A DNA stretch of 64,000 nt, from assembly GCA_963764505.1 (NCBI GenBank), contig CAVXSP010000001.1:1240001-1304000 (forward strand). The letters are read 5' to 3'. The DNA comes from CAVXSP01 sp963764505 (GTDB lineage Bacteria > Acidobacteriota > Vicinamibacteria > Vicinamibacterales > SCN-69-37). The notes beneath the pieces were generated by a model. The model was not told where the DNA came from. It searched no databases and saw only the letters and a program-made list of their open reading frames with translations. Within the stretch, counting starts at the first letter, position 1, and each line of letters opens with the position of its first letter. A program made the translations under genes and the position numbers. Below, one piece after another: positions 29,288 to 38,032 of the stretch.

Positions 29288-30380
29288 TCATCGGTCCGCC
29301 GAGACGGGCGTGCCCTCCGCCACGTCGGGCACGTTCTTGACGATGACCCGGTCGCCCGGTGTGATGCCTGCGACGATCTCCACCCGGGCCCGGGTCCGCA
29401 GCCCCGCGCGCACGTCGCGCCGGTGGGCGAGGCCGTCGACCCCGACGATCATCACGAACGACGCGCCATCGTCGCCCTGCAGGACGGCGCCCGCGGGCAG
29501 CGCCACGACACCGGTGCGCTCGGCGATCACGATTTCGGCCTGGACGGGCGCCTCGACCGGGAGTGTCGTCGGCGCGGCGAACGCCAGGCGGATGTTCTGC
29601 GTGGGTGCGTGCGGGTCGTCCTGCGGGACCCGGAACAGCACGCTGCCGGGCTCTGCGCCGTTGGCCGAGACGATCGTCGCGGCCATGCCCGGCTGGACCT
29701 GGGCCGCGTCCTCGACCGGAACCGCCATCGAGACCTCGAGCCGGGTCGGATCGATCACGCGCAGCACCGGATCGAGCGGCGAGGCATTCACGAGGTCGCC
29801 TTCGCTGTGGAACACCTTCGCCACGACGCCTGGAAACCTCGCCTTCACGGTCGCGCGATCGGCCGTTTCCTTCAGCGCGTCGAGCTGCCGCCGGGCTCGG
29901 CCCGCCTCGAGCTCCGCCGCCGTGACCGCGGCCACCGCCCCTTCGGTACTCGCTCCGCGAGACGTAGCCCCGCTCGTACAGGCCGGACACCTTGGCCAGC
30001 TGCGCCCGCGCCGCATCCAGCCGGCTGCCCGCCGCCGCGACCTCGGTCTCGCGCGCGGTCCCGTCGGCGCTCGCGCTGCCGTACTCGAACCGCACGAGGA
30101 CGTCGCCGACATCAATCGGGTCCCCCTCGTGCTTCGGCAGCTCGAGGACGCGTCCCAGCTCGGCCGCCGAGATCGTCCAGTCTCCGGCGGCCGCCGGCGT
30201 CACGAGGCCCGGGCCGCTGGCCGTCGCGCGCAGGGTCTGCGGCCGGGCGACCTCGACCGTGACCTCGACCGGCTCGACCCCCGTGACCTCATTCGCGCGG
30301 TCTTGGCTTCTCCGGCACCCGAGCGCCGTGACGCCGAGGGCAATCGTGCAGGCGAGCGCGGCCAGGACGGGAGGGCGCAC
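29288..30380 (-). CDS. RND efflux periplasmic adaptor lipoprotein, one frameshift
   Basis: Starts with GTG 30380. The signal ends in a lipobox (ALGVTALGC). It then has a HlyD-type biotinyl-lipoyl half, a short helical hairpin interrupted at GYVSRSEY, and after the shift EGAVAAVTAAELEAGRARRQ, ARFPGVVAKVFHSEGDLVNASP, and the beta-barrel and membrane-proximal domains to SADR. Removing one G at CGGTACTCG (29944-29952, plus strand) joins the halves exactly, giving about 363 residues. It would link an inner-membrane RND pump to an outer-membrane channel, but neither is visible in the window. Confidence 0.82.
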
Positions 30381-30448
30381 GGGGTGATCTTAACGCGTCG
30401 TCCGGCGCTCACGCTCGCCGGCCACGACCCTGGACGACTGGCGTCGTA

Positions 30449-31501
30449 TCACCTCGACTTTTCGACCACCTGCTTCGTCACGTTCAGGTAGCGCTCCATA
30501 CCGCTGCGCGCGCGGCTCCTGACCATGGGACGAATCAGCATGCCGATGAACCCGGTCAGTCCGCTCACGCGCGATTTCGTCGTGTACAGCAGGTAGAAGC
30601 GCCGGCCGGGCTGCGCGGCATCATCGACGATGCTCCGCAGCTCGAGCGTGGCGCTGAAATAGTGATCGGAGTAGATCTGCGACGTGGCGACGACGTATCG
30701 CAGGCCGCCACGAGCCGCCGCGGCCGGCACGGGATAGGTGACCAGATGATTCAGGCGGATCGTCGGCTTCATGCCGAACTCCCCCTTGTTCCAGTAGAAG
30801 AGATCCGATCCTCCAGGGAGCATCGCTTTGGGGTAGGCGCGCAGATAGTAGGTGAGCTCAGGGAGATCCGCCGGCAGATCGCCGGGCGCGGCCAGCAGCC
30901 GGAAATCGGCCGCCACCGAAATCGGTTCGCCGCGATCCTGGTAGGCTCCGAGCGCCTGGAGGCCGCCGCTGCGGTAGGCTTCGAGGCGCTCGAACAACAC
31001 CTGTCGGAAGAGGCGGTTGGCCGAATCGGCCGAGTTGCCCGCCCGCCAGTCGACGTCGCGCCGGAAGCGCGTGATGGCGCGCATCGGCAGCTGGATCTCG
31101 CAGCTGCCTGGCCGGCAGTGCCGGAGATCGGCCAGGTCGTCTGGCTCGAGCGTCAGCGCGTCGAGGTCCGCAAGCCGCGGCGGGTCGCCGAACCGGCCGG
31201 CCTGGATGACGCCGAGCCGGCGCTCGAGGTCGTCGATGGCCTGCAGTTGCCGCACGAACGCGTCCGCGGGCGAGTCGATCCGCACGGCGCCGAAGATGTT
31301 GACGTCGACCGGATCCCGGGTGGCCATCTGTCGCGCGACGGCCCGGCCGGCCTGCAGCGTCTCGAGATCCGACGCGCTGAAGTTCATCTGATCGCTCAGG
31401 AAGGCACGCAGCGGATCGGGCAGCGCGCCCGGCGGCACGCGGGCGGGACCGGCGAGAAGCACGGTCACCAGCGTTAGAATCGGCAGTCTGAGCACAGGCA
31501 C
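30449..31501 (-). CDS. Secreted protein of unknown function
   Basis: 350 residues from GTG 31501, which places the signal LRLPILTLVTVLLAGPARV at the N-terminus; an open frame further upstream overlaps the divergent membrane gene and is not used. The mature part has ASDLETLQAGRAVARQMATRD, a middle helical region, FRLLAAPGDLPADLPELTYYLRAYP and a C-terminal stretch with YYLLYTTK-like strands (RFYLLYTTKSRVSG) and an amphipathic end. The last 40 residues contain TGFIGMLIRPMVRSRARSGMERYL, similar to cyclase/START-like C-termini, but no firm family is recognised. Such proteins are seen in Acidobacteriota as hypotheticals. Confidence 0.65.
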   Translation of the reverse strand: MPVLRLPILTLVTVLLAGPARVPPGALPDPLRAFLSDQMNFSASDLETLQAGRAVARQMATRDPVDVNIFGAVRIDSPADAFVRQLQAIDDLERRLGVIQAGRFGDPPRLADLDALTLEPDDLADLRHCRPGSCEIQLPMRAITRFRRDVDWRAGNSADSANRLFRQVLFERLEAYRSGGLQALGAYQDRGEPISVAADFRLLAAPGDLPADLPELTYYLRAYPKAMLPGGSDLFYWNKGEFGMKPTIRLNHLVTYPVPAAAARGGLRYVVATSQIYSDHYFSATLELRSIVDDAAQPGRRFYLLYTTKSRVSGLTGFIGMLIRPMVRSRARSGMERYLNVTKQVVEKSR

Positions 31502-31517
31502 CGCTCCCTCGATTGTA

Positions 31518-32922
31518 ATGTGGCCTTCCGTACGGCGCGTCCTGCGGTGGACGACCGATCGGACCGATCGCGTCATCCTGGCGTCCGGCGCGGCGATGCT
31601 CGTTGCGTACCTCGCCGCCACGGTCCTGCTGCCGAAGCCGGGCGGCCGCGTCGTGTTCGGCGACGCGACACACGAGTTCGTGCAGCTGCGATCGATGGTG
31701 TTCGATCACGATCTGCAGTTTCAGAACGACTACATGAGGCTGTACGGGCTGACCGGGTACGTGCCCGAGACCAACTGGATCTTCACCGACCTCACCGCGA
31801 CAGGGCATGTCCGCAACTACATGCCCGTCGGTCCGGCCCTGCTGTGGGCCCCGCTCTACCTGCTGGTGGCCGGCGGCCAGTGGCTGCTTTCGTACGCCGG
31901 CGTGGCGCCGCGCCCGGACGGATTCGATCGAATCCTGCAGATGGTGCCGGGAGCGACCGGCGTGCTGGCGGCGACCGCCGCCGCATGGCTCTCGTGGAAG
32001 CTCGCGCGGCGGTGGACAGATCCCGCGCGCGCGGCCGTCGGCGTGCTGGCGGTGTGGTTCGGCTCGAGCGCGCTGTACTACTCGCTCGTCTCGCCGTCGG
32101 TACTCGCACGCAGCCTCGATGTTCGCGACGGCGCTGTTCTTCTCGTCCTGGATGGACGGCGCGGGCCGACGCGAGCCCGAGCGGACGGCACCCGCCCGAA
32201 TCCGCCGCTCGGCGGCGCTCGGCGCGCTCGCAGGATTCGCGACGCTGATGCGCTGGCAGGACGCCCTGCTGCTGGCGATTCCCGTGTTCGAGGCCGTGCG
32301 TCCGGAGGCCCGTCCGAACGGAGCCCGCTCGACCGACTGGTCGACGCGGGCGCTCGCCGCCGCGGCCGCGGTTGCCGCGTGGACGATCGTGTTCTCGCCG
32401 CAGATGATCGTCTGGCGCGTGCTCTACGGCCACGCCTTCGCGTTGCCGCAGGGACCGTCGTTCCTCCAGTGGTGGGCGCCGCATCCAGTCTCCGTGCTCC
32501 TCTCGGACAATCATGGGCTGTTCAGTTGGACGCCCGTGATCGCCCTCTCGGTCGTCGGTCTCGTCGTCTTCGTCGCGCGTCACGCGCGATTCCGCCTGCC
32601 GCTCGGCGGGCTGCTCCTGGCGGCGTGGTACGTCAATGCCGCGGTCGCCGACTGGTGGGGCGGCGAGGCATTCGGCGCGCGACGGTTCCTTTCCCTGTTT
32701 CCGCTCTTCGTGCTCGGTACGGCCACCTGGATCGGATCGCCAGCCGTCCGGCCGAAGCGGCTCGCGGCACTGGCGGCCCTCCTGCTCCTGACATGGCTGC
32801 TGCTGCTCCAGTACGAGCTGTTCATGAAGGGCTTCCCTGGAGTGGCCTACCCGAAGGGCCCCTATGGGTTCTGGGTCGATCGCTTCATCGTGCCGTTCCG
32901 GCTGATGGCGCGACTACTGTGA
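31518..32922 (+). CDS. Polytopic membrane protein, GT-C glycosyltransferase-like, one frameshift
   Basis: About 467 residues when corrected. It begins with an amphipathic segment then a helix (VILASGAAMLVAYLAATVLL), a loop VFGDATHEFVQLRSMVFDHDL typical of GT-C mannosyltransferase-like proteins, and about ten further helices, ending WVDRFIVPFRLMARLL. The first frame fails at CGGTACTCG (32098-32106); removing one G gives SPSYSHAASMFATALFF and a continuous protein. An unaffected CCAGTACGA occurs near its 3' end. The role would be lipid-linked sugar transfer at the membrane, but acceptor and donor are unknown. Confidence 0.72.
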
Positions 32923-33005
32923 GGAAGGGGACGCACAGGCGTCTCCGCCGGATATACTGGAGACGCGCCTGACCTGATTGATGTTGCCGATCAGGGGGAG
33001 AAGGC

Positions 33006-34160
33006 ATGTTCCGCCGGCTCATCGTCATCTTCACGGCGGCCGTTGCCGGCATCGCGCTGGTGCGCGCGCAGGAACCGACGTTCCACGGCGGGACGCACAC
33101 CGTCTCCGTCTATGCGACCGTGGTCGACCGCGCGGGACGGCTCGTCCCGGATCTGACCGAAGACGATTTCCAGGTGTTCGACAACGGGAAGCCGCAGAAG
33201 CTGACCGTCTTCAAGAACGACACCCAGCCCATCACCATCGTTCTCATGCTGGACCGAAGCGGCAGCATGGTCGGCAACTTCGTCATCGAGCGCGCGGCGG
33301 CGGAGCGGTTCGTCGCCGATCTCCTGCCTGACGACAGGGCGCGCCTCGGAAGCTTCAGCAATCGCGTCGAAATCGACCCCCCGGCGTTCACGAGCGATCG
33401 GAACGAGCTGATCCGGATCCTGCACGAGAACCTGCAGCAAGCCGGGCCGACGCCGCTGTGGAACGCGACCAGCGCGGCCATGAACGCGCTCGCGCACGAG
33501 GACGGCCGCCGCGTCGTGCTCGTGTTCACCGACGGCTATGACAGCCCGACCCGGCCGGTCGGGAACGTCACGCTGCGCGAGGTCATCGAGCGCTCGCAGA
33601 CCGAAGAGATCATGGTGTACGCGATCGGTCTGGCCGATGGCTGCGGGGCGTTCGGACCCGCGCCCGCCAGCGCCCCGGCTCCGCAAGTGCGCCCGCGGGC
33701 TCAATGGGGCCCCGGACGACGCGGTCCGCGGGGGCCGCGGGGGCCGGGAGGACGGATTCCCGGCGGCATCGGCGGACGGATGCCGATCCCCGGCATGCCG
33801 CGGCCTCCGATTGGCGGACCCCTTCCGATTCCCGGCCCGGACGTGCCGACCGGGCGCGGCGGGGAAGGCGGAGGGCGTGCGCCGATGGTCTGGCGGTCGG
33901 GCGGGTGCCCCGGCGAACGCCCCGACCCGGGGCTGCAGCTGCTCGCGAGCGAGGGCGGAGGCGGCTACTTCGAGCTCCACGGCACGGACGACCTCGGCGC
34001 GACGTTCTCGCGCGTGGCCGATGAACTGCATCAGCAGTATCTGCTCGCCTTCACGGCGGAAACGCTCGACGGCACGCTCCATCAGCTGGAGGTTCGCCTT
34101 CGCAATCCCAACCTCGTGGCGCGCGCGCGCAAGAGCTACCTCGCCGCCGCCGCGGAATGA
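33006..34160 (+). CDS. VWFA-related acidobacterial protein (TIGR03436 type)
   Basis: 384 residues with a signal peptide (IVIFTAAVAGIALVRAQ). Then comes the family opener TVSVYATVVDRAGRLVPDLTEDDFQVFDNGKPQ, and a VWA domain with the MIDAS motif LMLDRSGSM and the later FTDGYDSP. Between the VWA core and the C-terminal part lies a Gly/Pro/Arg-rich low-complexity insert of about 80 residues (RRGPRGPRGPGG region, 33660-33930). The C-terminus EQYLLAF-like block (LHQQYLLAFTAETLDGTLHQLEVRL) and ARKSYLAA are signature. A secreted, metal-binding adhesion-type fold; physiological role in this phylum is unknown. Confidence 0.9.
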   Translation: MFRRLIVIFTAAVAGIALVRAQEPTFHGGTHTVSVYATVVDRAGRLVPDLTEDDFQVFDNGKPQKLTVFKNDTQPITIVLMLDRSGSMVGNFVIERAAAERFVADLLPDDRARLGSFSNRVEIDPPAFTSDRNELIRILHENLQQAGPTPLWNATSAAMNALAHEDGRRVVLVFTDGYDSPTRPVGNVTLREVIERSQTEEIMVYAIGLADGCGAFGPAPASAPAPQVRPRAQWGPGRRGPRGPRGPGGRIPGGIGGRMPIPGMPRPPIGGPLPIPGPDVPTGRGGEGGGRAPMVWRSGGCPGERPDPGLQLLASEGGGGYFELHGTDDLGATFSRVADELHQQYLLAFTAETLDGTLHQLEVRLRNPNLVARARKSYLAAAAE

Positions 34161-34201
34161 CCGCGACCGGGCCCGGCTTCGGGAATAAGATGGAGCGCCA
34201 T

Positions 34202-34861
34202 ATGACACTCCGGAGTGCGTGGATCGTCGCCCTCTTGCTGCTCTTGCCAGCGGGCCTGCTGGCGGATGCCGACCGCTTCAAGGCCGCGGTCGAAGTGCTC
34301 AGCGACATGGCCGGGTCCCAGGACCGCGGCATTCCCAACGATCTCATTCGACAAGCGCAGTGTCTCGTCATCATCCCGGGCGTGAAGAAGGCGGCGATCG
34401 GTGTCGGCGGCCAGTACGGCCGGGGGTACATCACCTGCCGGCGGCCGGATGCGTCCGGCTGGTCCGCGCCGGCGGGCGTGCGCGTGGAGGGCGGCAGCCT
34501 GGGATTCCAGATTGGCGCGTCGGCCACCGACGTGATTCTGGTCGTGCGAAACCAGCCAGGCGTCGATCGTCTGCTCTCGAACAAGTTCACGGTCGGCGTC
34601 GACGCGGCGGTCGCCGCCGGTCCGGTCGGGCGCCGTGCGTCGGCGGAGACCGATGCGACGATGCGCGCGGAAATGCTGGCCTATTCGCATTCGCGCGGCC
34701 TGTTCGCGGGCATCTCTCTGCAGGGCGCGACGCTGCGCGACGACTCGGACGAGAACACGGCGCTCTACGGATCGGCAATCAGCAATCGCGAGATCGTGAC
34801 CGGTACCGTCGCCGTGCCGGCCGAGGCCAAGGCGTTCATGGCGGCAGTCTCGAAGTACTGA
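34202..34861 (+). CDS. SYLF/Ysc84 lipid-binding domain protein
   Basis: 219 residues from ATG 34202, giving a clean signal peptide (SAWIVALLLLLPAGLLADA); upstream in-frame starts overlap the VWA gene. Family blocks: FKAAVEVLSDMAGSQDRGIPNDLIRQAQCLVIIPGVKKAAIG (SYLF N-part), GGQYGRGYITCR, GGSLGFQIGASATDVILVVRN, and AEMLAYSHSRGLFAGISLQGATLRDD. SYLF proteins bind membranes or phosphoinositide-like lipids, and bacterial secreted forms are common but poorly characterised. Convergent with the FKBP gene 13 bases on. Confidence 0.9.
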   Translation: MTLRSAWIVALLLLLPAGLLADADRFKAAVEVLSDMAGSQDRGIPNDLIRQAQCLVIIPGVKKAAIGVGGQYGRGYITCRRPDASGWSAPAGVRVEGGSLGFQIGASATDVILVVRNQPGVDRLLSNKFTVGVDAAVAAGPVGRRASAETDATMRAEMLAYSHSRGLFAGISLQGATLRDDSDENTALYGSAISNREIVTGTVAVPAEAKAFMAAVSKY

Positions 34862-34874
34862 CGCCGGGGCCGCC

Positions 34875-35333
34875 CTACCTGATCGCCAGCAGCTCGATAT
34901 CGAAGACGAGCATCCCTTCCGGCATGCCCGGCATGTCGGCCGTGTGGGCGAGCTCGCTCGGCATCCAGAATCGCCGCTTCTCTCCGGGCACCATCAACTG
35001 CAGTCCTTCGGTCCAGCCCGGGATGACCTGGTCGACGCCGACGAGCACCGGGCCGCCGGTCCGCCCGGAAGAATCGAACATGCGCCCATCGGTCGTCCAG
35101 CCGGTGTAGTTGACGAGGACCTGGGAACGCGGACCCGGGTGCACGCGGCCGAAGCCGACCTGCAGCATCCGGGACGCGAGGCCGGAGGGCGTCTTCAGGG
35201 CATCGGGGGGTGGAGCGGCCACGTCCGCCGGCGCCGGCACGGTGCCGTCGGCCGCCGGACGGGCGCCATTCGCCGCGCCGCAGGCCGCCGCCGCGAACAG
35301 GAGGGCGACGCCGATCCATCCCCGAGCCGGCAT
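34875..35333 (-). CDS. FKBP-type peptidyl-prolyl isomerase, probable lipoprotein
   Basis: 152 residues. The N-terminus (IGVALLFAAAACGAA) has a lipobox-like AAAC, so an anchored periplasmic enzyme is likely. The FKBP core is short but complete: VLVNYTGWTTDGRMFDSS, PVLVGVDQVIPGWTEGLQLMVPGEKRRFWMPSELA and LVFDIELLAI. The key aromatic and Asp residues (Y, F, D near MFDSS; W in PGWTEG; terminal F/I) are kept. Catalyses cis-trans prolyl isomerisation and may aid folding outside the cytoplasm. Confidence 0.92.
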   Translation of the reverse strand: MPARGWIGVALLFAAAACGAANGARPAADGTVPAPADVAAPPPDALKTPSGLASRMLQVGFGRVHPGPRSQVLVNYTGWTTDGRMFDSSGRTGGPVLVGVDQVIPGWTEGLQLMVPGEKRRFWMPSELAHTADMPGMPEGMLVFDIELLAIR

Positions 35334-35380
35334 GCCCCGGATCGTAAACGATTCGGCGGACAGCGCGGTATCCCAGGGGC

Positions 35381-36217
35381 ATGTACGTCAAGGTCGCCAA
35401 CCTCGTCGATCGATGCGTGCGCTACCTCGAGGCCGGCACCGGCCGGCCGGTCGTGCTGCTGCACGCCTTCCCGCTCAGCGCGGATCAGTGGCTTCCGCAG
35501 TTGCACCGGCTACCGCCAGGCTGGCGCGCAATCGCGCCGGATCTCCGCGGATTCCGCGGCGGCCGATCGGTGCTGTCCTATCTCGGGCCGGCACCGGTCA
35601 CGATGGACACCCATGCGGCGGACGTGCTCGCCCTGATGGCGCACCTGGGCATCGAGCGGGCGGTGATCGCCGGACTCTCGATGGGCGGCTACGTGGCGTT
35701 CGCGATCCTGCGCCGTGCGGCCGATCGCGTCGCCGGTCTCGTCCTGGCGAACACCCGTGCCGGCGCCGACTCCGACGCGGGTCGATCGAAGCGCGACCGC
35801 ATGATCGAGCTGACGGAGCGCGACGGCCTGGCGGGGCTCGCGCGGGAGATGGTGCCGAACCTGCTCGGCGCGACCAGCCTGCGCGAGCAGCCGGACCTCG
35901 AAGATGCCGTGCGGCACCTGATCGAGGCGAATGGGACGGAGGGGATGGTAGCCGCGCTCCGGGCCATGAAGGCACGGCCAGACTCGGAAAGCCTGCTGCC
36001 CGCAATCCGCTGTCGGACCCTCATCGTGACGGGCGAGGAGGACTCGCTCATTCCGGACGAGGACGCCGCCGCGATGCGCCGTGCGATTCCGGACGCCGTG
36101 CACGTGGCGATCCCGGCGGCGGGTCATCTCACCAGCCTCGAAGCCCCGGCCGCGTTCAGCCGGGCCGTGGCGGAGTTCCTGAACGGTCTGCCCGCCTCCG
36201 CGGAAAAAGCAGGCTGA
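35381..36217 (+). CDS. Alpha/beta hydrolase
   Basis: 278 residues. The HG-type oxyanion loop is VVLLHAFPLSADQW; the nucleophile elbow is GLSMGG with S100; a probable acid is in GEEDSLIPDE; the histidine is H249 in AAGHLTSLEAP. Order and spacing are those of the 3-oxoadipate enol-lactonase/peroxidase-like branch. Cytoplasmic. The ATG at 35381 is 47 bases from the divergent FKBP start. Substrate cannot be deduced. Confidence 0.9.
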   Translation: MYVKVANLVDRCVRYLEAGTGRPVVLLHAFPLSADQWLPQLHRLPPGWRAIAPDLRGFRGGRSVLSYLGPAPVTMDTHAADVLALMAHLGIERAVIAGLSMGGYVAFAILRRAADRVAGLVLANTRAGADSDAGRSKRDRMIELTERDGLAGLAREMVPNLLGATSLREQPDLEDAVRHLIEANGTEGMVAALRAMKARPDSESLLPAIRCRTLIVTGEEDSLIPDEDAAAMRRAIPDAVHVAIPAAGHLTSLEAPAAFSRAVAEFLNGLPASAEKAG

Positions 36218-36239
36218 TCCGGCACGGCACCCCGATATC

Positions 36240-37073
36240 ATGGCAAGGATGCTGCGCTGCTGGTGCCTGGCGATCGGCCTCCTGCTCCTCGCTCCCTCGA
36301 CGATGCGCGCGCAAGGCGACCTGCAGGCGCCGCTCGATCACATCCTCGACACGTACGTCCGCGACGGCTACGTGTACTACCTCGCGCTGAAGAAGGAGCG
36401 CCGTGCACTCGACGCCTACGTGGCCTCGCTCGACGTTCCGCGCGCGCGGATCGAGAGCTGGCCCGTCCCGGATCGGGAAGCCTTCTGGGTGAACGCCTAC
36501 AACGCGCTCGTCCTCCGCACGGTCGTCGACGCGTACCCGATTCACGGCCGCAGCGCGGACTATCCGGCGTCGAGCATCCGGCAGGTTCCCGGCGCATTCG
36601 ACGGCCGCACGTTCCGGGTCGGCGGCCAGGCGCTGACGCTCGACGGCGTCGAGAAGAACGAGATCGCCGCATTCGGCGACGCGCGTCTGCTGCTGGCGCT
36701 CGGCCGGGGCGCGATTGGCAGCCCGCGGCTGCACAGCGAGGCGTATCGCGGCGACCGCCTCGAGGAGCAGCTCGCCGACGTGCTCCGGGAATGCGCCTCG
36801 CACGCCGCCTGCGTCCGCGTGGATCGCGACCGGAACGTCCTGTCGGTGACGCCGATCGTGAGCTGGCGCGACGCCGCGTTCATCCGATCCTTCGCCGATC
36901 GCGGCCTGCAGCGCTGGCCCAACCGCAGCCCGATCGAACGCGCGGTCGGCGCGATGGTCTATCCGTTCCTGTTCGCGGACGAACAGCAGTTCCTCGCGGG
37001 CAACACGTTCCGCATGGAGTACGGCGACTTCGACTGGCGCTTGAACGACCTGACGGGCGGAGTGCCGCAGTGA
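36240..37073 (+). CDS. DUF547 secreted protein
   Basis: 277 residues with a signal peptide (LRCWCLAIGLLLLAPSTMRAQ). The DUF547 core is evident: YVRDGYVYYLALKKERRALDAYVASL, then REAFWVNAYNALVLRTVVDAYP, and LALGRGAIGSPRLHSEAYRGDRLEEQL. The C-terminus carries EYGDFDWRLND. DUF547 proteins are exported and widespread, with no agreed biochemical role. 22 bases after the hydrolase gene on the same strand, so possibly co-transcribed. Confidence 0.88.
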   Translation: MARMLRCWCLAIGLLLLAPSTMRAQGDLQAPLDHILDTYVRDGYVYYLALKKERRALDAYVASLDVPRARIESWPVPDREAFWVNAYNALVLRTVVDAYPIHGRSADYPASSIRQVPGAFDGRTFRVGGQALTLDGVEKNEIAAFGDARLLLALGRGAIGSPRLHSEAYRGDRLEEQLADVLRECASHAACVRVDRDRNVLSVTPIVSWRDAAFIRSFADRGLQRWPNRSPIERAVGAMVYPFLFADEQQFLAGNTFRMEYGDFDWRLNDLTGGVPQ

Positions 37074-37088
37074 GCTGCCGCTCGTCGA

Positions 37089-37187
37089 GCCAGAGGCCAG
37101 CAGCCAGAAGCCAAACGCCGGACGCGAGACGGGTGGAGCGCGACACCAGACGCGTGTGCCTTCTGGCTCCAGGCTCCTCGCGCCTGG
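37089..37187. repeat. Two heptamer-phased tandem patches between DUF547 and SDR genes
   Basis: 37089-37123 is GCCAGAG, GCCAGCA, GCCAGAA, GCCAAAC, GCCGGAC. 37160-37187 is CTTCTGG, CTCCAGG, CTCCTCG, CGCCTGG. The second patch partly complements the first, so the pair can form a long imperfect hairpin. Confidence 0.75.
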
Positions 37188-37193
37188 TTTGAC

Positions 37194-37973
37194 ATGGATC
37201 TGGGTCTGGCGGACCGCGTCGCCCTCGTGACCGGCGCCAGCCGGGGTCTGGGGCTGGCGTCGGCACGGGCGCTGGTCGGAGAGGGCGCGAGGGTGAGCAT
37301 CTGCGCGCGAGGCCGCGACGGTCTTCGGGCCGCGGTGGCGGACCTCGATCGTCTCGCCGGCCGACAGGATGCCGTGCTGGCCGTCCAGGCCGACGTCGCC
37401 ACGTCCGACGGCGCCGATCGCGTCGTGGAGGAGACGCTGGAGCGATTCGGCCGCATCGACGTGCTCGTCAACAATGTCGGCAAGGCGGGCGGCGGCGACG
37501 TCGCATCGACCTCCGACGCGGAGTGGCAGCAGGCGCTCGATCAGACGCTGTTCCCGGCGATTCGCCTGTCGCGGCTCGTCGTGCCGCACATGCGGCGCGC
37601 CGGCGGCGGCGTCGTGCTGATGATTGCCTCGATCTGGGGCAGGGAATCGGGCGGACGGATGACGTACAACGCCGTCAAGGCTGCGGAAATCAGCCTCGCG
37701 AAGGCAATGGCCTGCCAGCTCGCCCGAGACAACATCCGCGTCAACAGCATCGCGCCCGGTTCGATCCTGTTCGAAGGCGGCTCCTGGTGGCGGCGCCAGC
37801 AGGAAGACCCCGAAGGGATTGCCGAGTTCGTCAGACGCGACATCCCGTTCGGCCGGTTCGGCCGGCCCGACGAAGTCGGCGCGCTGGTGGCGTTCCTGGC
37901 GTCGCCACGCGCCAGCTGGATCACCGGCGCCTGCGTCACGGTCGACGGCGGGCAGTCGCGCAGCAACATCTGA
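37194..37973 (+). CDS. Short-chain dehydrogenase/reductase
   Basis: 259 residues, classical SDR. Cofactor motif TGASRGLG at 13-20, NNVG at 93-96, catalytic S146 (IASIWG), Y158 and K162 (YNAVKAAE), and the C-terminal GACVTVDGGQSRSNI. Length and motifs fit 3-oxoacyl-ACP reductase-like enzymes, though no fatty-acid genes are nearby and the substrate is uncertain. The R-residue after the Gly motif suggests NADP preference. Confidence 0.92.
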   Translation: MDLGLADRVALVTGASRGLGLASARALVGEGARVSICARGRDGLRAAVADLDRLAGRQDAVLAVQADVATSDGADRVVEETLERFGRIDVLVNNVGKAGGGDVASTSDAEWQQALDQTLFPAIRLSRLVVPHMRRAGGGVVLMIASIWGRESGGRMTYNAVKAAEISLAKAMACQLARDNIRVNSIAPGSILFEGGSWWRRQQEDPEGIAEFVRRDIPFGRFGRPDEVGALVAFLASPRASWITGACVTVDGGQSRSNI

Positions 37974-38032
37974 AGGGGCACCCGTCCTTCGCCTCTTGAT
38001 CGCCCGGTCTGCTGGCGATACGATGCCGGGCG

